Counted from the stretch's first letter, positions 1 to 10,795 are shown. The stretch is DNA of 64,000 nt from Rapana venosa (GCA_028751875.1 CM054157.1:1331973-1395972), one strand, 5' to 3'. Program-made: numbers and translations. The notes: a model not told the origin generated them from the sequence alone.

Positions 1-1602
1 AAATGGGGCCTAGGAGGTCGGCATTGTTACCCGTGAAATATGGAATACTATAGGGATCAATACAGACTGGGCAAGGCCAGGAGTGTGTTGAGATCAACTC
101 AGTACAGCACCAACACCAAGCTGAAGCTATACCAGAGCTGTGTTGTACCTACGCTCCTGTTCTGAGTGCTGGAGGATGACGGAAGCGGATCTTACCAAAC
201 TTTGATCCTTTCACACCATATGCCCCCGAAGAATTCTCTGGATCTTTTGGCCAGAGAAGATCTCCAATGAAGACCTACTACGGAGATGCAGGCAAGAAGA
301 CATGGGAACCATCATCACCAGACAACGGTGGAAGTGGATTGGGAGGTTTTGTTGCTGTCCTACACACAACTGGGTGTAATGGTTAATGATGATGATGATA
401 GGGATCAATAATTATTAGGACCACTTCTTTTCTCTATCTATATCAATTACCTACCTACCTATTCATTGTTCATGTGAAATATTTGCTGATGATACATCAA
501 TTCAATATCAAGACAGTAATCCAAACCAGCTTGTGAGTGATATGCAGGCAGATATTGATAAACTGGACATAACTCAATCATATGTCCGTCAATTCAAATA
601 AAACAAAGGTATGTTTATAACTACTCCGCGAAAAAGACAGAAATTGCGTTTTCCATTTGCGCCAATATTCAAAGGACAAAAAAAAAAAAAAAATTGAAGA
701 AGTAGTTTCACTTAATGTACTAGGTGCAATAACTGACAATGATTTATCCTGGTCAGAACACATAGCCACTTTAGAAAAGGGAATCTCAGTAAGATTATAT
801 TAACTTAGAAAAATCAAGAATTTTCTGAATCTACAGTCACAAAAATTATTCTTTCATTCACATATTCTGTCTCTTATAAATTATGTTTCTACCTTATGGG
901 ATAGTGCTTGTGAAACAAACCTAAAGCATATAGGCCGCCTACATAAAAGAGCTGTCAAACTAATCTTATTGAATCCTAATACACCAATCAAGACCATCTA
1001 CAAAGAATTAGATATTCTTCCACTCAGAGACAGTTAGATGCATGTACAATATATTAAACGGAAAAGCCCCAACGAAAATTGTGAAAAGTTTTGCTGTCCA
1101 TAAAACAGGCCTACTTATAGACTGTTTTTGCCCAGGCCCCGTAATAATATCTGTAAGTCAAGCCTTGCTTATTCTGGAAGAACACTGTGGAATAATCTAC
1201 CTCCCTTTTAAAAACTAGCTCCTTCAAAACAAACCTTATAGAAACTTTTAAAGAGACACCTGGTGTACAAGTTGTAAGTCCACTTTGTGCTCAAGGTCAC
1301 CTTACATCTGGCTGGATTGTAACTTGTTATTCTTACCCTTGCTATTTTGCATTTTTGTTATTTGTCATGACTGCACTTATGTTGTATTGTCTTGGATTTT
1401 GTTTATCTTGTAGTGTGAGGTCTGGATTTATATAGAAAAATCCTCATTTATTTTTGTTCTTTTCAGCATAGGTTAACGTTGTCTTTGAACGCTTTTATAT
1501 GTCAAATTCCTTGATTTCTTTTTGAGGGCAGGATGAAGAAAAAAAGGTGTGTAAACTTAATCTTTTACCCGCAATTAAGATCATTTTGACTTGACTTTAA
1601 AC
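1..1602 (+). mobile_element. decayed CR1/jockey-like LINE, reverse transcriptase part and 3' tail
   Basis: Shifting plus-strand frames give typical non-LTR reverse transcriptase blocks: a LGPLLFSIYIN-like block near 415-450, FADDTSIQYQ (the catalytic YADD motif with F for Y) at 482-511, then a NSNKTKVMF-like segment and downstream blocks LSWSEHI and HKRAVKLILLNPNTP. Several frameshifts and stops show the copy is dead. The 3' end near 1580-1602 reads TTTTGACTTGACTTTAAAC, like the TTTGAC-repeat tails seen again at 34872-34890. The copy is split at its GIPQGSILGP motif by a second LINE (50-410). The 5' part lies outside the window. Clade is inferred from motif style only. Confidence 0.75.
63..397 (+). 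mobile_element. 5'-truncated LINE tail nested in the LINE above
   Basis: Translation gives the C-terminal end of an endonuclease/reverse-transcriptase LINE: a YQSCVVPTLL-like block, then ISNEDLLRRCRQEDMGTII, RWKWIGR and finally VLHTTGCNG followed by a stop and a (GAT)n tail. The same terminal peptide occurs at 22900-22940. A perfect 13-bp target-site duplication, ATAGGGATCAATA, flanks it at 50-62 and 398-410. An internal deletion seems to join WIGR directly to the last 12 residues. Confidence 0.85.
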
Positions 1603-1849
1603 AAAAAAATCGGGAATGGGCGACCACTTTACTGAATGCAGTTTTTAAGAGTGAAGTCCCTTTTACATCATCTCTACGTGTTGTAGGCATCCAGACACAA
1701 AAGTGTTGCAAAGCAGATTTTGTATGTTGGTGTTAGGGGGCCTGCCTGTATTTGAAGCAGCCAGATGAGCCCTTTTTCACATGGAAGTATTATTGTTGCT
1801 ATTGTTGGAATTTTACTGATATGTGTAAGTGTGTGCTTTACTGCTTGTG

Positions 1850-1850
1850 T

Positions 1851-1885
<35 letters not shown>
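1850..1885. repeat. (CG)n/(TG)n microsatellite
   Basis: A run of GC dinucleotides passes into TG dinucleotides. No coding meaning. Confidence 0.9.
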
Positions 1886-2121
1886 GAGTTTAAAACAGTT
1901 TTAATTATTATCAGTTGGTGTCTGTATTGAATATATCATCTGTCATATAAACAATAAAGTATTGTGTGTGTACCTGTATTTCACTGTGTCTGCTTTCTTC
2001 CTATTTCAGTAAAACTAAAAGGGAAGGTGTAAAATTTTGCAACATGTTTTGAAAATATATATAGTTGGGGGGATGGGTGAGGCTGAGAAGGGCAAGAGAC
2101 AGGTTCAAAGCTTCGAGATAG

Positions 2122-2176
2122 ACCAGCAGAAAGAGGGAGAGAGGGTTAGACCAGCAGAAAGAGGGAGAGAGGGTTC
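2122..2176. repeat. 28-bp tandem duplication
   Basis: Two adjacent near-identical copies of a purine-rich unit beginning TAGACCAGCAGAAAGAGGGA, in the presumed intron upstream of the first recognised exon of the plus-strand gene. Confidence 0.8.
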
Positions 2177-2365
2177 TAAAGTTGTACAGTATTTGTGTGT
2201 GGCAGAGTAGGATGAAGAAAAACGTTTCTTGATTCTACTTTTTCTAAGTAACACAACATTATCAAAACTGATAATTTAATGGCATTTGTTCTGTGTATGT
2301 GGCAGAGCAAAAAACCTCTATTTATAGTTTTCTTAGAATGATGTAGTATGCTGTGCATGTAACAG

Positions 2366-2552
2366 GGAGGGAACCTCAGCAAGCAAATAAAGAATGACGA
2401 TGATGAGAGGTCTGGCACCAGTGTACCGCAAATATCCCAGGTGCTATCTAGCAAGTTTTCAAGGCAACAGCACAAAGATTTCATGAGAGATCTCCGCAGT
2501 AAGAGTGTCCCATCCACGATGGACAAGGAGATCAATGGGGAGAGTGAAGAAG
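2366..2552 (+). CDS. membrane-protein gene, first recognisable exon
   Basis: 62 codons plus one base, open in the frame set by the following exons. Encodes a polar stretch with KNDDDERSGTSVPQISQVL and QQHKDFMRDLRSK. The acceptor is TAACAG and the donor GTAATT. Confidence 0.65.
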
Positions 2553-3047
2553 GTAATTAAGACTAAAGATTACTAATTCAGTAATCGTAACAAAAGCCAT
2601 GAATTTCATGCATGCTGATTTTGTTCAGTTGTTTTGTGGTGTGTGTGTGTGTGTGTGAGTTATTCTTTTATTTCAAGAATAATGAAATAAGGCATAAGCC
2701 TTCATCAAATGTGCTTTTTTACATCCACTGATCCAGTCCCCGTGTGTATGCAGTTTTGTAAATTTTTTGTCATCCGTTCCCACCAGCACACAATGGCCTA
2801 CTCTTCCAAAAGACGGAATGGGTTTTAACCTGTGCGCAAGATGTTCTGCGTGCATTTGCACCTGGGACCTCAGTTTATAGTCTCATCCGAAGGACTTCTG
2901 GGGAGAGTGGAGTCTGCACTGATGTTAACTTCAGAGGAAAAATCCTCTTGAACGAGAGGGTGTGTGTGTGTCAAGACTAAGAATTCTAATAAGAGCCATG
3001 GATTTCATGTATGCTGACTTTGTCCAATTGTGTGTGTGAGTGTGTGT

Positions 3048-3084
<37 letters not shown>

Positions 3085-5355
3085 GTACATGACTGTGTGT
3101 GTCAGACAACCCTTTTTATTCTATTGTGTTGTATGCCGCTTTCAGTCACAACAGATTTATGTGTGAAATTTGGGCTGCTTTCCCCAGGCAGAGCACATTA
3201 CCACATGAGCAGCACCACCTTTTTTCTTTTTTTTAAAAAACTATTTCTCTTCCTCCTTCACCACAGAGGAGGTAAAAGAGGCTGGTGCAATGAAGGCAGT
3301 TATATATATATTTTGTTGTTGTTGTTGAAGATAATGGAATAAGCACTCATGTGATTTTTAAATCCTGTCCCTGTGTCACAGTATGTATGCAGTTTTGTAA
3401 ACTGTCACACAGTTGCCTACTCTTCCGAAGAGTGGAACAGGTTTTAACATGTGTGCAAGATGTTTTGTGTGTGTTTGCACATGAGACCTTTGTTTATAGT
3501 CTCATCCGAAGGACTTTTTTGGGGAGTGGAGTTGGCACTGATGTTAACTCCAGGGTAAAATATCCCCTTCGATGAGATTTGAACCTGGGTCAGCAGATCA
3601 CAAGTGCAATGCTCTAACCAACCAGTTTATCCCTTCCCTGTTATTCATTGTGTGTTGGTTACAGAGGCGGTGAAGGCAGTTACTTTCGCAGGACTGGATG
3701 GCAAACCGGTGAATGTCACTGAATTACTGGTTTTCCTGGTTAAACAGGAGGCTCACCGACAGCTGTGAGTATTTATGTATTTATGTATTTATTTATTTAT
3801 TCTTTCATTTCAAGGATAATGGATTAAGCACCCATGTGCTTTTTTACATTAACTCTTTCTATACGAGGGTGCGATGTCATCGCACCTTCCGTCCACAACG
3901 GCTTTACACCAAGGTGCGATGTGATCGCCCCTCAACAAATTTGGGATGGTGCTTTTCTGGACCAAATTGTTGAGCAGACAAATAAATATGCAGGTGAAAA
4001 CATTGCAGCCAGGGGTCAACTCAAAGAGCACAGCATTTTCAAGTGCTGGCCAGAGCAGGGAATAACCCGAAATGACATTTTAGGATTCCTGACCATTTGT
4101 GTGCACATTGCTTGCTTTAGGCTCTACCACACCATCCAAAACTATGCTAATTACTGAACATGAATGCATGTGTGTGTGAGAGACATTGGCGAGATATTCT
4201 ATAGATATAAAATCATTTATCATTGTAAATGTGAAGTGAATTCATATCATTGAGTGAAATCGCCTGGTGTTCATGTTTCTTTATGGATATCTCTTTCCCA
4301 AACAAAGTAGAACATAACAAACCAGTGAGTCACTTTTATTTCTATTGTTTTTACAAGGTCTGAATAGGCTGTCGCTAAAGTTTAGTTGTTTGTATCATGG
4401 TATTGTTTTTTCTTCAATGACTCATTTCAGTAGCAGCGCTCCAGCGTGAAATCTGATTGTGTGTACGTGTTACTTTACATATCACTCATAAAACAAATAC
4501 TTTTTCTACATTGTTTTCACTTTGCATATTCAATGTTTAGTTACTTCTCTTGCACATAAAACTAATTTTGTGGACTTAGATCTTTCTAGTAATTTTTTTC
4601 TCTCTTTGAGTTTGGAGTACCCCATAATTGACAGTTTTGAAAAAAAGGGTCATTTTTTAAAAATGCCATCAATCATTAAAAAAATAAAATATTGCTTTGA
4701 AACTTCATATGCTGCTAGTTTAATCTGTTGCGCATATGTACTCAAAATTTCAATATGGTATGTTATTCCGTTATTTTTTAAAGAATTTTTTCCCAAACCC
4801 ATCAAATTGGCCAGTACACAGTGTTTGTAAAGGGATGGAATCGCTCAGTGTAGAGTGTTTGTGAAGGGAGAAAACTGCCCAGAGTAGAATGAGTTAAGTC
4901 CCTGTCTGTATGCAGTTTTGTAAATTTTGTCATCCATTTCCACTGGCACACAATGGCCATACTCATCTGAAAAGCAGAACAGGTTTTAATGTGTGTGCAC
5001 GATGTTCTGCATGCGTTCTCACACAGGACCTCAGTTTATAGTCTCATCCGAAGGACTTTTGGGGGAAGTGGAGTTGGCACTGATGTTAACTCCAGGGGAA
5101 AATATCCCCTTGAACACGATTCGAACTCGGGTAAGCAGATCATGAGCGCAATGCACAACACTACATGCGTGTGTGTGTGAAATGCCATCATTTATCAAAT
5201 CAACTTTTGCTGAGGTGGAGGACAGTTTTCCCAGTGACACCTCTTACACCAGGACAAAAATCCTGACAGGGAAAGATCAAGCATGGTCTCCTCTTCCTGT
5301 CTCTCTCGCTCTCTGCCTCCATCTAACTCTGGTACTCCTGGTATTGATGTCTCTG

Positions 5356-5452
<97 letters not shown>

Positions 5453-6226
5453 CTCCATCTTACTCTGGTACTCCAGGTATTTATAATTTATGCAATGGCC
5501 AGTGAGAGTAAATTCACTCTTCTTTCACCTGGTTGGTCCTTCCTAAAAAAATAAAACAAAAAACTCGTCACACATTTCAAATAGTCACACTATGCTGATT
5601 TTTCTCTTTTCTTAATTTTGATAGATGACCTATGTATTAGCCTACCTGACTCGTATGTATGTTTAGTCTGTCGTGTTCGATGATGACCTCCAAAACAGCA
5701 GAGGAGGCAGCTGCTGTTTCGGAAATTGGGCAGAAATTTGATTATAGTGGAGATGCCTTGCCCATAGTACATCCCCACTCTCTCGGCCAAGTGGGCATAA
5801 GGACAGTGAGTATTGGAGATGTTCTCCAAAGGCCAACTAGCCCCCAGGGCTGCAGCACATAAGGACTGTGCAAGTCAAGCCTCCTAGTCAGAGAGTCATA
5901 GTCGATCACTAAAGACTAAGCTGTAAAGTGGAATTCCATGAGTGGGAAAGCCACTGGTCATACAGCCTCTCACTTTGCTGTTGCCCCCAGCGTCAATGGT
6001 TTAATCAAGGACTGTGATAAAGCCCAGGCACTGACTTTTTTAAGGAGAACATAGACTGTTATGCTAAGGCAGTCTCGTCATAATACTTCAAAGCATAACA
6101 CTGTTAGTTATGTAGGATATGGTCCATAGCTCGCATCACTCTTTTTTTCATTTTTTTTTCCAGCTCACATCACTCAGACTCAGGGCCCAGACCATGGTTA
6201 TGAGAAAAATTATATGGACATAACAG

Positions 6227-6257
<31 letters not shown>

Positions 6258-7874
6258 AGTGTTGATGATGATGATGTCAACAGGAATCGTGACGCACAGT
6301 GGGCGTACATGTGTGTGGTGTTGGTGCTGTGTCTGATGATGTGGGCCATGTGGTGGCTAGGTGGTCTGCAGCGATGTCGCTACAGATCCGAACCTCCTAC
6401 CTCCTTCTCCAGCTCCCAGCCTCTGATGAGTGTACAGGGTGAGTTGTTGGGATAAGTGACAACATCGGCATCAAGAAGACTGATACGTACTTACTTAGGC
6501 CCATTACTCCCCCTGGAGCATAGGCTGCCGACAAGAGTCCGCCAGAGTCCTCTGTCCTGGGCTATTCTCTCCAGCTGTCTCCAGGTATATCCCATCTAAG
6601 AGCACTGATAACAACACCATAAACAGTATTTTAAATGATAAGGATTACAGATTTGTGAAAGACAAGCTGTGATTTGCATGCACTACCCTTACCCCCATCT
6701 CTCCTAGAGCGTTAGAATTAGGGCCAAAACACCTCTTAGAAGACCTGCTTTCTTTTTTTTTGCTTTTTCTTTTCTTTTATATCAAGCATAATGGAATAAG
6801 CGCTTGTGTGTTTTTTTACATCCAGTCTCTGTGTGTATGCGGTTTTGTAAATTTGTCATTCGTTCCCACCAGCACACCAATGGCCTACTCTTCCAAAAGA
6901 CGGAATAGGTTTTAACGTGAGCGCAAGATGTTCTCTGTGTATCTGCACCCGGGACCTCGGTTTATAGTCTCATCCGAAGGATTTTTGGGGAGAGTGGGTT
7001 CGGCACTGATGTTAACTCCAGAGGAAAAATCCTCTTGAACAAGATTCGAACCCAGGTCAGCAGATCATGAGTGCATCACTCTAACCACCAGGATACCCTA
7101 TCCCCCATGTGTGTATGTGTGTGCGTGTGTCTGTGTGTTTGTGTGTGTACATATGTGTGTGTGTACATATGTGTGTGATATCTTCAGTTTAACGTATATT
7201 CACATTAAGTGATTTTAGACGGGAAAAATCTAACAAGAAAAAGCAAACGATAACTGAAAAATGTTAGATAACAGTACTGAATAAAAACCAACTTTAACAT
7301 ACTACAAAAACTGAGTTATTGGACTTTTTATCAACCCTAACACAATGTCCAACAGTAATGATGGTTCAGACAGAATCTGATCCATTGACAAACTAGGTAC
7401 AGCAGGTAAAAATGCTTTTAAATGTCCACAACCAAAAATAACATGACTATTGGAGATCTTCTCCCCACAAATACAGTTTACATCTTTCATGTATTTTTTC
7501 CTGAAAGCATTTAGCTTAAACCTGTACATGAGGGATAACATATTTCTGCGATTATACCAACCACATACTTAAAATTACATATGTGTGTGTGTGTACGTAT
7601 GTGTGTGTGTACATATATGTGTATGTGTGTGTGTAAGTATGTGCACGTGCTTGCATGTGCATATGTGTGTGTGTCCTTAGCATCTTTCTTTTTCTCTGCC
7701 AGGATAACACAGCTGTGTACATTCTGTTAGTGCTGAATCCTCTACTCATTGATCATTGAATTGATTTGCTGTCTGTTGACAGAGGCGGTGAGGAGGCAGA
7801 GACACTACCTGCCCATGTTCACTGAACCGGAGTGGGAGGAGGTGTTGATGACTGACAGGGCCACTGACCCGTGA
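2366..7874 (+). CDS. 3' part of an unidentified single-pass membrane protein gene (four exons)
   Basis: Four plus-strand exons join in phase: 2366-2552, 3665-3764, 6284-6438 and 7783-7874, ending in TGA. Introns begin GTAATT, GTGAGT and GTGAGT and end in AG. The 177 residues start with a polar, charged stretch, pass a short ordered-looking segment (VTFAGLDGKPVNVTELLVFL), then a hydrophobic segment WAYMCVVLVLCLMMWAMWWL that should cross the membrane once, and end with a tail of about 53 residues containing RQRHYLPMFTEPEWEEVLM. The layout fits a protein anchored near its C terminus. I do not recognise the family. The 5' exons must lie further left or beyond the window; exon 1 here begins in phase 0 after AACAG. 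The gene is tail-to-tail with DHX37. Confidence 0.7.
2661..2959 (-). mobile_element. SINE family A, head truncated
   Basis: On the minus strand this is the body and ATAAA-type tail of the main SINE of the window. Recognisable marks on the plus strand are CAGTCCCCGTGTGTATGC, CACAATGGCCTACTCTTCC, GCAAGATGTTCTGCGTGC and GTTTATAGTCTCATCCGAAG. The tRNA-like head is missing. It lies in the first intron of the membrane-protein gene. Confidence 0.85.
3043..3083. repeat. (TG)n microsatellite
   Basis: Nearly uninterrupted TG dinucleotides. Confidence 0.95.
3139..3230 (-). mobile_element. fragment of SINE family C
   Basis: Contains GTGTGAAATTTGGGCTGCTT and CCCCAGGCAGAGCACATTAC, which match the reverse complement of a segment of the SINE at 14985-15060. 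Only this central block remains. Confidence 0.6.
3326..3640 (-). mobile_element. SINE family A copy, nearly full length
   Basis: The minus strand begins with a tRNA-like head (box-A-like TAACTGGTTGGTTAGAG region, box-B-like GGTTCAAATCTC), followed by the conserved body. Within the first intron of the membrane-protein gene, 24 bp before exon 3665-3764. Confidence 0.85.
3665..3764 (+). CDS. membrane-protein gene, second recognisable exon
   Basis: Encodes EAVKAVTFAGLDGKPVNVTE and the following LLVFLVKQEAHRQL. Enters with two bases (AG) and leaves with two (CT). The donor GTGAGT is followed at once by the ATTTATG-rich tail of a SINE. Confidence 0.7.
3771..5163 (-). mobile_element. SINE family A copy split by a piggyBac-type element
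   Basis: The tail and 3' end lie at 3771-3848 and the body and tRNA-like head at 4898-5163. The two halves are continuous if the 1.05-kb TTAA-flanked element between them is removed: ...TTTTTTACA then TTAA then GTCCCTGTCTGTATGC. The head end is incomplete. Confidence 0.85.
3849..4897 (+). mobile_element. piggyBac-type transposon, internally deleted, flanked by TTAA
   Basis: TTAA tetranucleotides bound the element at 3849-3852 and 4894-4897. The ends are imperfect inverted repeats (TTAACTCTTTCTA against TTAACTCATTCTA). Just inside the left end are two related subterminal blocks, the palindrome GGTGCGATGTCATCGCACC and AAGGTGCGATGTGATCGCCC. Plus-strand residues from about 3936-4157 (DQIVEQTNKYAGENI, then KCWPEQGITRNDILGFLT) resemble the N-terminal part of piggyBac transposases, in which a TN-x-YA motif is followed by a W-x-x-(V/I)-T block. 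The catalytic DDD region is absent, so the copy is non-autonomous. TTAA targeting is a known property of the family. Confidence 0.8.
5362..5448. repeat. (CT)n microsatellite
   Basis: More than 40 consecutive CT dinucleotides; open reading frames over it are low-complexity artefacts. Confidence 0.95.
5449..6283. other. intron sequence without recognised features
   Basis: Part of the second intron of the membrane-protein gene. Apart from a (GAT)n run at 6230-6275 just before the acceptor TCAACAG, I see nothing identifiable. Confidence 0.5.
6284..6438 (+). CDS. membrane-protein gene, transmembrane exon
   Basis: Encodes NRDAQWAYMCVV, then the rest of a hydrophobic membrane span, then QRCRYRSEPPTSFSSSQPLM. 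The positively charged QRCRYR after the span suggests the tail is cytosolic (inference). The donor is GTGAGT. Confidence 0.75.
6771..7106 (-). mobile_element. SINE family A copy, full length
   Basis: The minus strand reads from the tRNA-like head (GGTATCCTGGTGGTTAGAG with box-B-like GGTTCGAATC) through the conserved body to an AT-rich tail at 6771. In the third intron of the membrane-protein gene. Confidence 0.9.
7270..7560 (-). mobile_element. probable LINE C-terminal fragment
   Basis: The minus strand keeps an open stretch with RFKLNAFRKKYMKDVNCICG, SHVIFGCGHL and LIKSPITQFL before a stop. The spaced Cys and His residues after an Arg/Lys-rich segment are typical of the C-terminal end of several non-LTR elements. 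I know this only by style, so the assignment is tentative. It could instead be a decayed host exon, but no flanking exons fit. Confidence 0.5.
7783..7874 (+). CDS. membrane-protein gene, last coding exon
   Basis: Encodes EAVRRQRHYLPMFTEPEW and a short acidic end finishing at ATDP and TGA (7872-7874). The acceptor is TTGACAG. Confidence 0.75.
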
Positions 7875-8424
7875 ACCAGACGTCATGTGCGCCTGACTGC
7901 GTCACCTGAACATCACCTGCTTTCAGTGCTGCCTCCCTCTGTCTTTGGCAGACAGTGCTGGTATCCTGTGTCATATGCCGAAGTCAGATGTGCTGGGCCT
8001 GGGTTGTCAGGTGCTTAATGGCAGTGTGGTGCATTTTCACACATATAACAGACAACATTAGTTGCTGAGCGTTTGATTTGATGATGAAGAAGAAGTATCG
8101 TGTGTCTGAGCTGACAGCTCTCTGATGATGTTTCTTCTGCTCACAGGACTGCTGATGGCTGATGTTGGTTTAGGAGAGCAGGGTCAGTTTGTTAAGTGGG
8201 ATTTCAGCAGTGTGGACTGAGAATGTTGAGAAAGAGGTGACGTGATACCCATCAGGTGCCTGTGGTGTGGTAGAAGTCGGAAGTAGCAGTAGTCATGGGC
8301 CTTTGATAGTGCTGTGGAGAGAAGTGAGATTATGAGCTTTTGGTACTGAGAAAGGGGGTAAAAAAATGATGGCATGTTTGTGTTACTATGGGAGACCAAC
8401 AACAACGAAAAGACTTTGTCAGGT

Positions 8425-8560
8425 GCCTGTGATAAGTTTACAGGAGATCATACAACTCAGCAGAGGTAGAGAAAGATGGCAAACCCAAGTGCCAGTGCGT
8501 GGAGCTCCTACGGACAACAGCGGTGATGGAGACAGTTGAGTTGTGATAATAAGACTGAGG
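8425..8560 (+). mobile_element. 3' end of a LINE (same family as 36993-37170)
   Basis: Translates as LQEIIQLSRGRERWQTQV then VRGAPTDNSGDGDS; the block at 37046-37165 gives [14 protein letters not shown] and ALRGAPT. The two are clearly paralogous at DNA level. Confidence 0.65.
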
Positions 8561-9359
8561 ACAACAATGTGGGCTGTGGTTTTAACTGTCGAGAGCAGAA
8601 GTGATAACTTCCAGGTGCCTATTGTGTGGTACAATACAGAACTAGCAAGAGTCAGGCATGGTGGTGTGGTGGTTGGTCAGAAATGAGAATAAGAATCTAT
8701 GGTACAGAAGAGGCCCAAACAATAACAGCAGGCAGTGCTTGTGGCACGACGGAAGAACAAAAGGACTTTCAGTCAGGTGCCTGTGATAGGACTGAGCACA
8801 AAGAAAATATCAGGGAGGTGCCTGTAGTTCTGAGGACAACAGCAACATGTTAGATGTTTTCAGCGCATTGGGCCTGATTTGTCAGATGCTTAACGGCAGT
8901 GCAAAGCATTTTCACTCATTTGACTGACAACAACAGTTGCTGTCTCACCGTTTGACAAAGAGGAAGTTTTCAGTGATACAGAAGGCACAGAAATGATAGT
9001 GGTCACATGCTGATGGAGTTGTGGAAGGCAGGTGCTTGTCATTTGATGGAAGAGGACATCCATCATGTTCTGTGGAAGATTTTAACAGATAACACCAGCT
9101 GGATGCTGGCAGAATGAACAGCAGTCAGGGGCCTGTGACATCGAAGATGAAAACAAACAAAAGAGGAGAGGGCAGGAGGCGTTATGCTGCTGAAAGAGGA
9201 GAATGAGACCTGGAGGTAAGAAGCTGCTGGTCAGATAGAAAATCTGGATGCCTGTAGTGAAAGGGGTTTTGTGGTTGGGGTTTTTGGTTGGTTGGTTGGT
9301 GGATTGATTGGACGTGTGTTGGGTTTTTGGTTTGTTTGTTTTAAGGAGATGGGGTTGGT

Positions 9360-9475
9360 TTGTGTGTGTGTGTGTGTGTGTGCGTGAATGTGATTTATAT
9401 AACAATGTGTGTTTGCGTGCATGTGTGCTTTTGTGTGAATGTGATTTATATAACAATGTGGGTGTGTGTGTGAAT
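9360..9475. repeat. TG-rich degenerate repeats
   Basis: Includes two copies of GAATGTGATTTATATAACAA (about 9385 and 9437) within TG-rich DNA. Confidence 0.8.
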
Positions 9476-9534
9476 CATACAACAGTATTTGAATGTTTGA
9501 AGCACACGTTTTTGTGTGTCTGTCTCTTTCATAC

Positions 9535-9835
9535 CTCGGCTACAGCTCTGAGGTTCATCTGTGGTGAGATTTTGTGTACGCAACCATGTTTGCCCACTAT
9601 CAATGAAGGTAGCCGTATTCTGACTTCGGGGACGATGTCTACACATGACATCAGTGTGCATGCATTTAAAAAAAATTTGTCCTTTGTTTAAATATCTCAT
9701 CCAAAGGAATTTGGGGGGGAGTGGAGTCAGTACTGATTCCAGTGGAAAATCTCCCTTGAACGGGTGCTTTGGCAGTGGCTCAAAGCCAGGCATTCAGATC
9801 ACGAGCGCTATGCTGTAAGTTGTAACCACTGTGCT
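9535..9835 (-). mobile_element. SINE family A variant with alternative 3' part
   Basis: Shares the head-side body (CTCATCCAAAGGAA, CAGATCACGAGCGC) with family A, but the 3' part is a different block containing GAGATTTTGTGTACGCAACC, also seen at 24050, 28676, 34265 and 49490. Confidence 0.7.
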
Positions 9836-10795
9836 TACACACATCTGAATTGATTCACACAGAATAACATTGTGTGTGTATGTATATTCCTGTAGGTAAG
9901 TGTTTACCATAAACATAATCAAAAATTGTTTTTTTCATTCATTTTGTAGTTACAAATGCATGACAAGAATTATCAACAACAATGAATGTTAATCATTTTC
10001 GAGGTTATGCTCATGGACGTACATCAGTTGCAGAGACACAAAATGGTGCGACAAGATTTCTTATGTTCTTTATTGTAATGCTTAATTTTTTTTAAAGTAT
10101 TTAAAAAAGGAAAAAACCCACCTTAGGATACCCTTGTGCTGCTGCCTTGCTCTGGAAAAATAATGGTGGCTTTAGAACTTTGTATCTGTACACAACAGTA
10201 GTAGCAACAAGTGTGAGTCCTGTAGCTTTATGGAAGGTCAAAAGAAGTCAGGAGTGTGGGGTTTTACAGTACACATCAATAACAGAGGTAGGGAACATGT
10301 GGTGTCGCAACGTAATGAAGAAATGTATGGTTTGTAAAGCATAAAGAAATATCCACGGCCATTGGTGTGATCAATCTCAGTTCTATGAGAGAGAGACTTC
10401 AGAAAACATTTACAACAGAAAGACGGCATCATCTCCATCTTGAAAATAATGCTCCTACTCATTGTTATAGAATATTGTTTTACTCCTTTCCTGTTCTTAT
10501 ATTGTATGTTCAGGGGCATGTTGATATGAGTCTCAATATGTTGTATATTGAGATATTTTTTACATGTTCTTGGGGACTGGTAGTTTTAGCACAAAAAGTG
10601 TACATTATGATCAGCTCTGTTTCCTGTAGTGATATGTCACCCACATGATTTATTGATTTCTCAAGACTTGGACAGTGCTGTATCTGGATATTTTTTTTTT
10701 CTTTTTGTCGTGGACTTTCAAACTGTAGTGTACCCCTGAAGTCAGAATGCAGCTACTGCAGGGGGGGACAAATGCTGTAAATGATTGCAAATGCA
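9836..10795. other. intergenic, nothing recognised
   Basis: AT-rich sequence with no exon, RNA gene or repeat that I can name. Confidence 0.4.

Larger units (their letters stand above)
7875..9534 (+). other. presumed 3' UTR and flank, with dispersed GGTGCCTGTG-like words
   Basis: No coding exon is visible. A short word close to CAGGTGCCTGTG recurs irregularly, near 8009, 8256, 8421, 8610, 8778, 8814, 8882, 9024 and 9126, and a longer related block occurs twice (8005-8070 and 8877-8950). No convincing AATAAA was found close to the stop codon. Confidence 0.45.

Noticed and set aside
3834..4157. An intact transposase or host gene
   Set aside because: Only an N-terminal-like fragment is present before a stop; the catalytic part is deleted.
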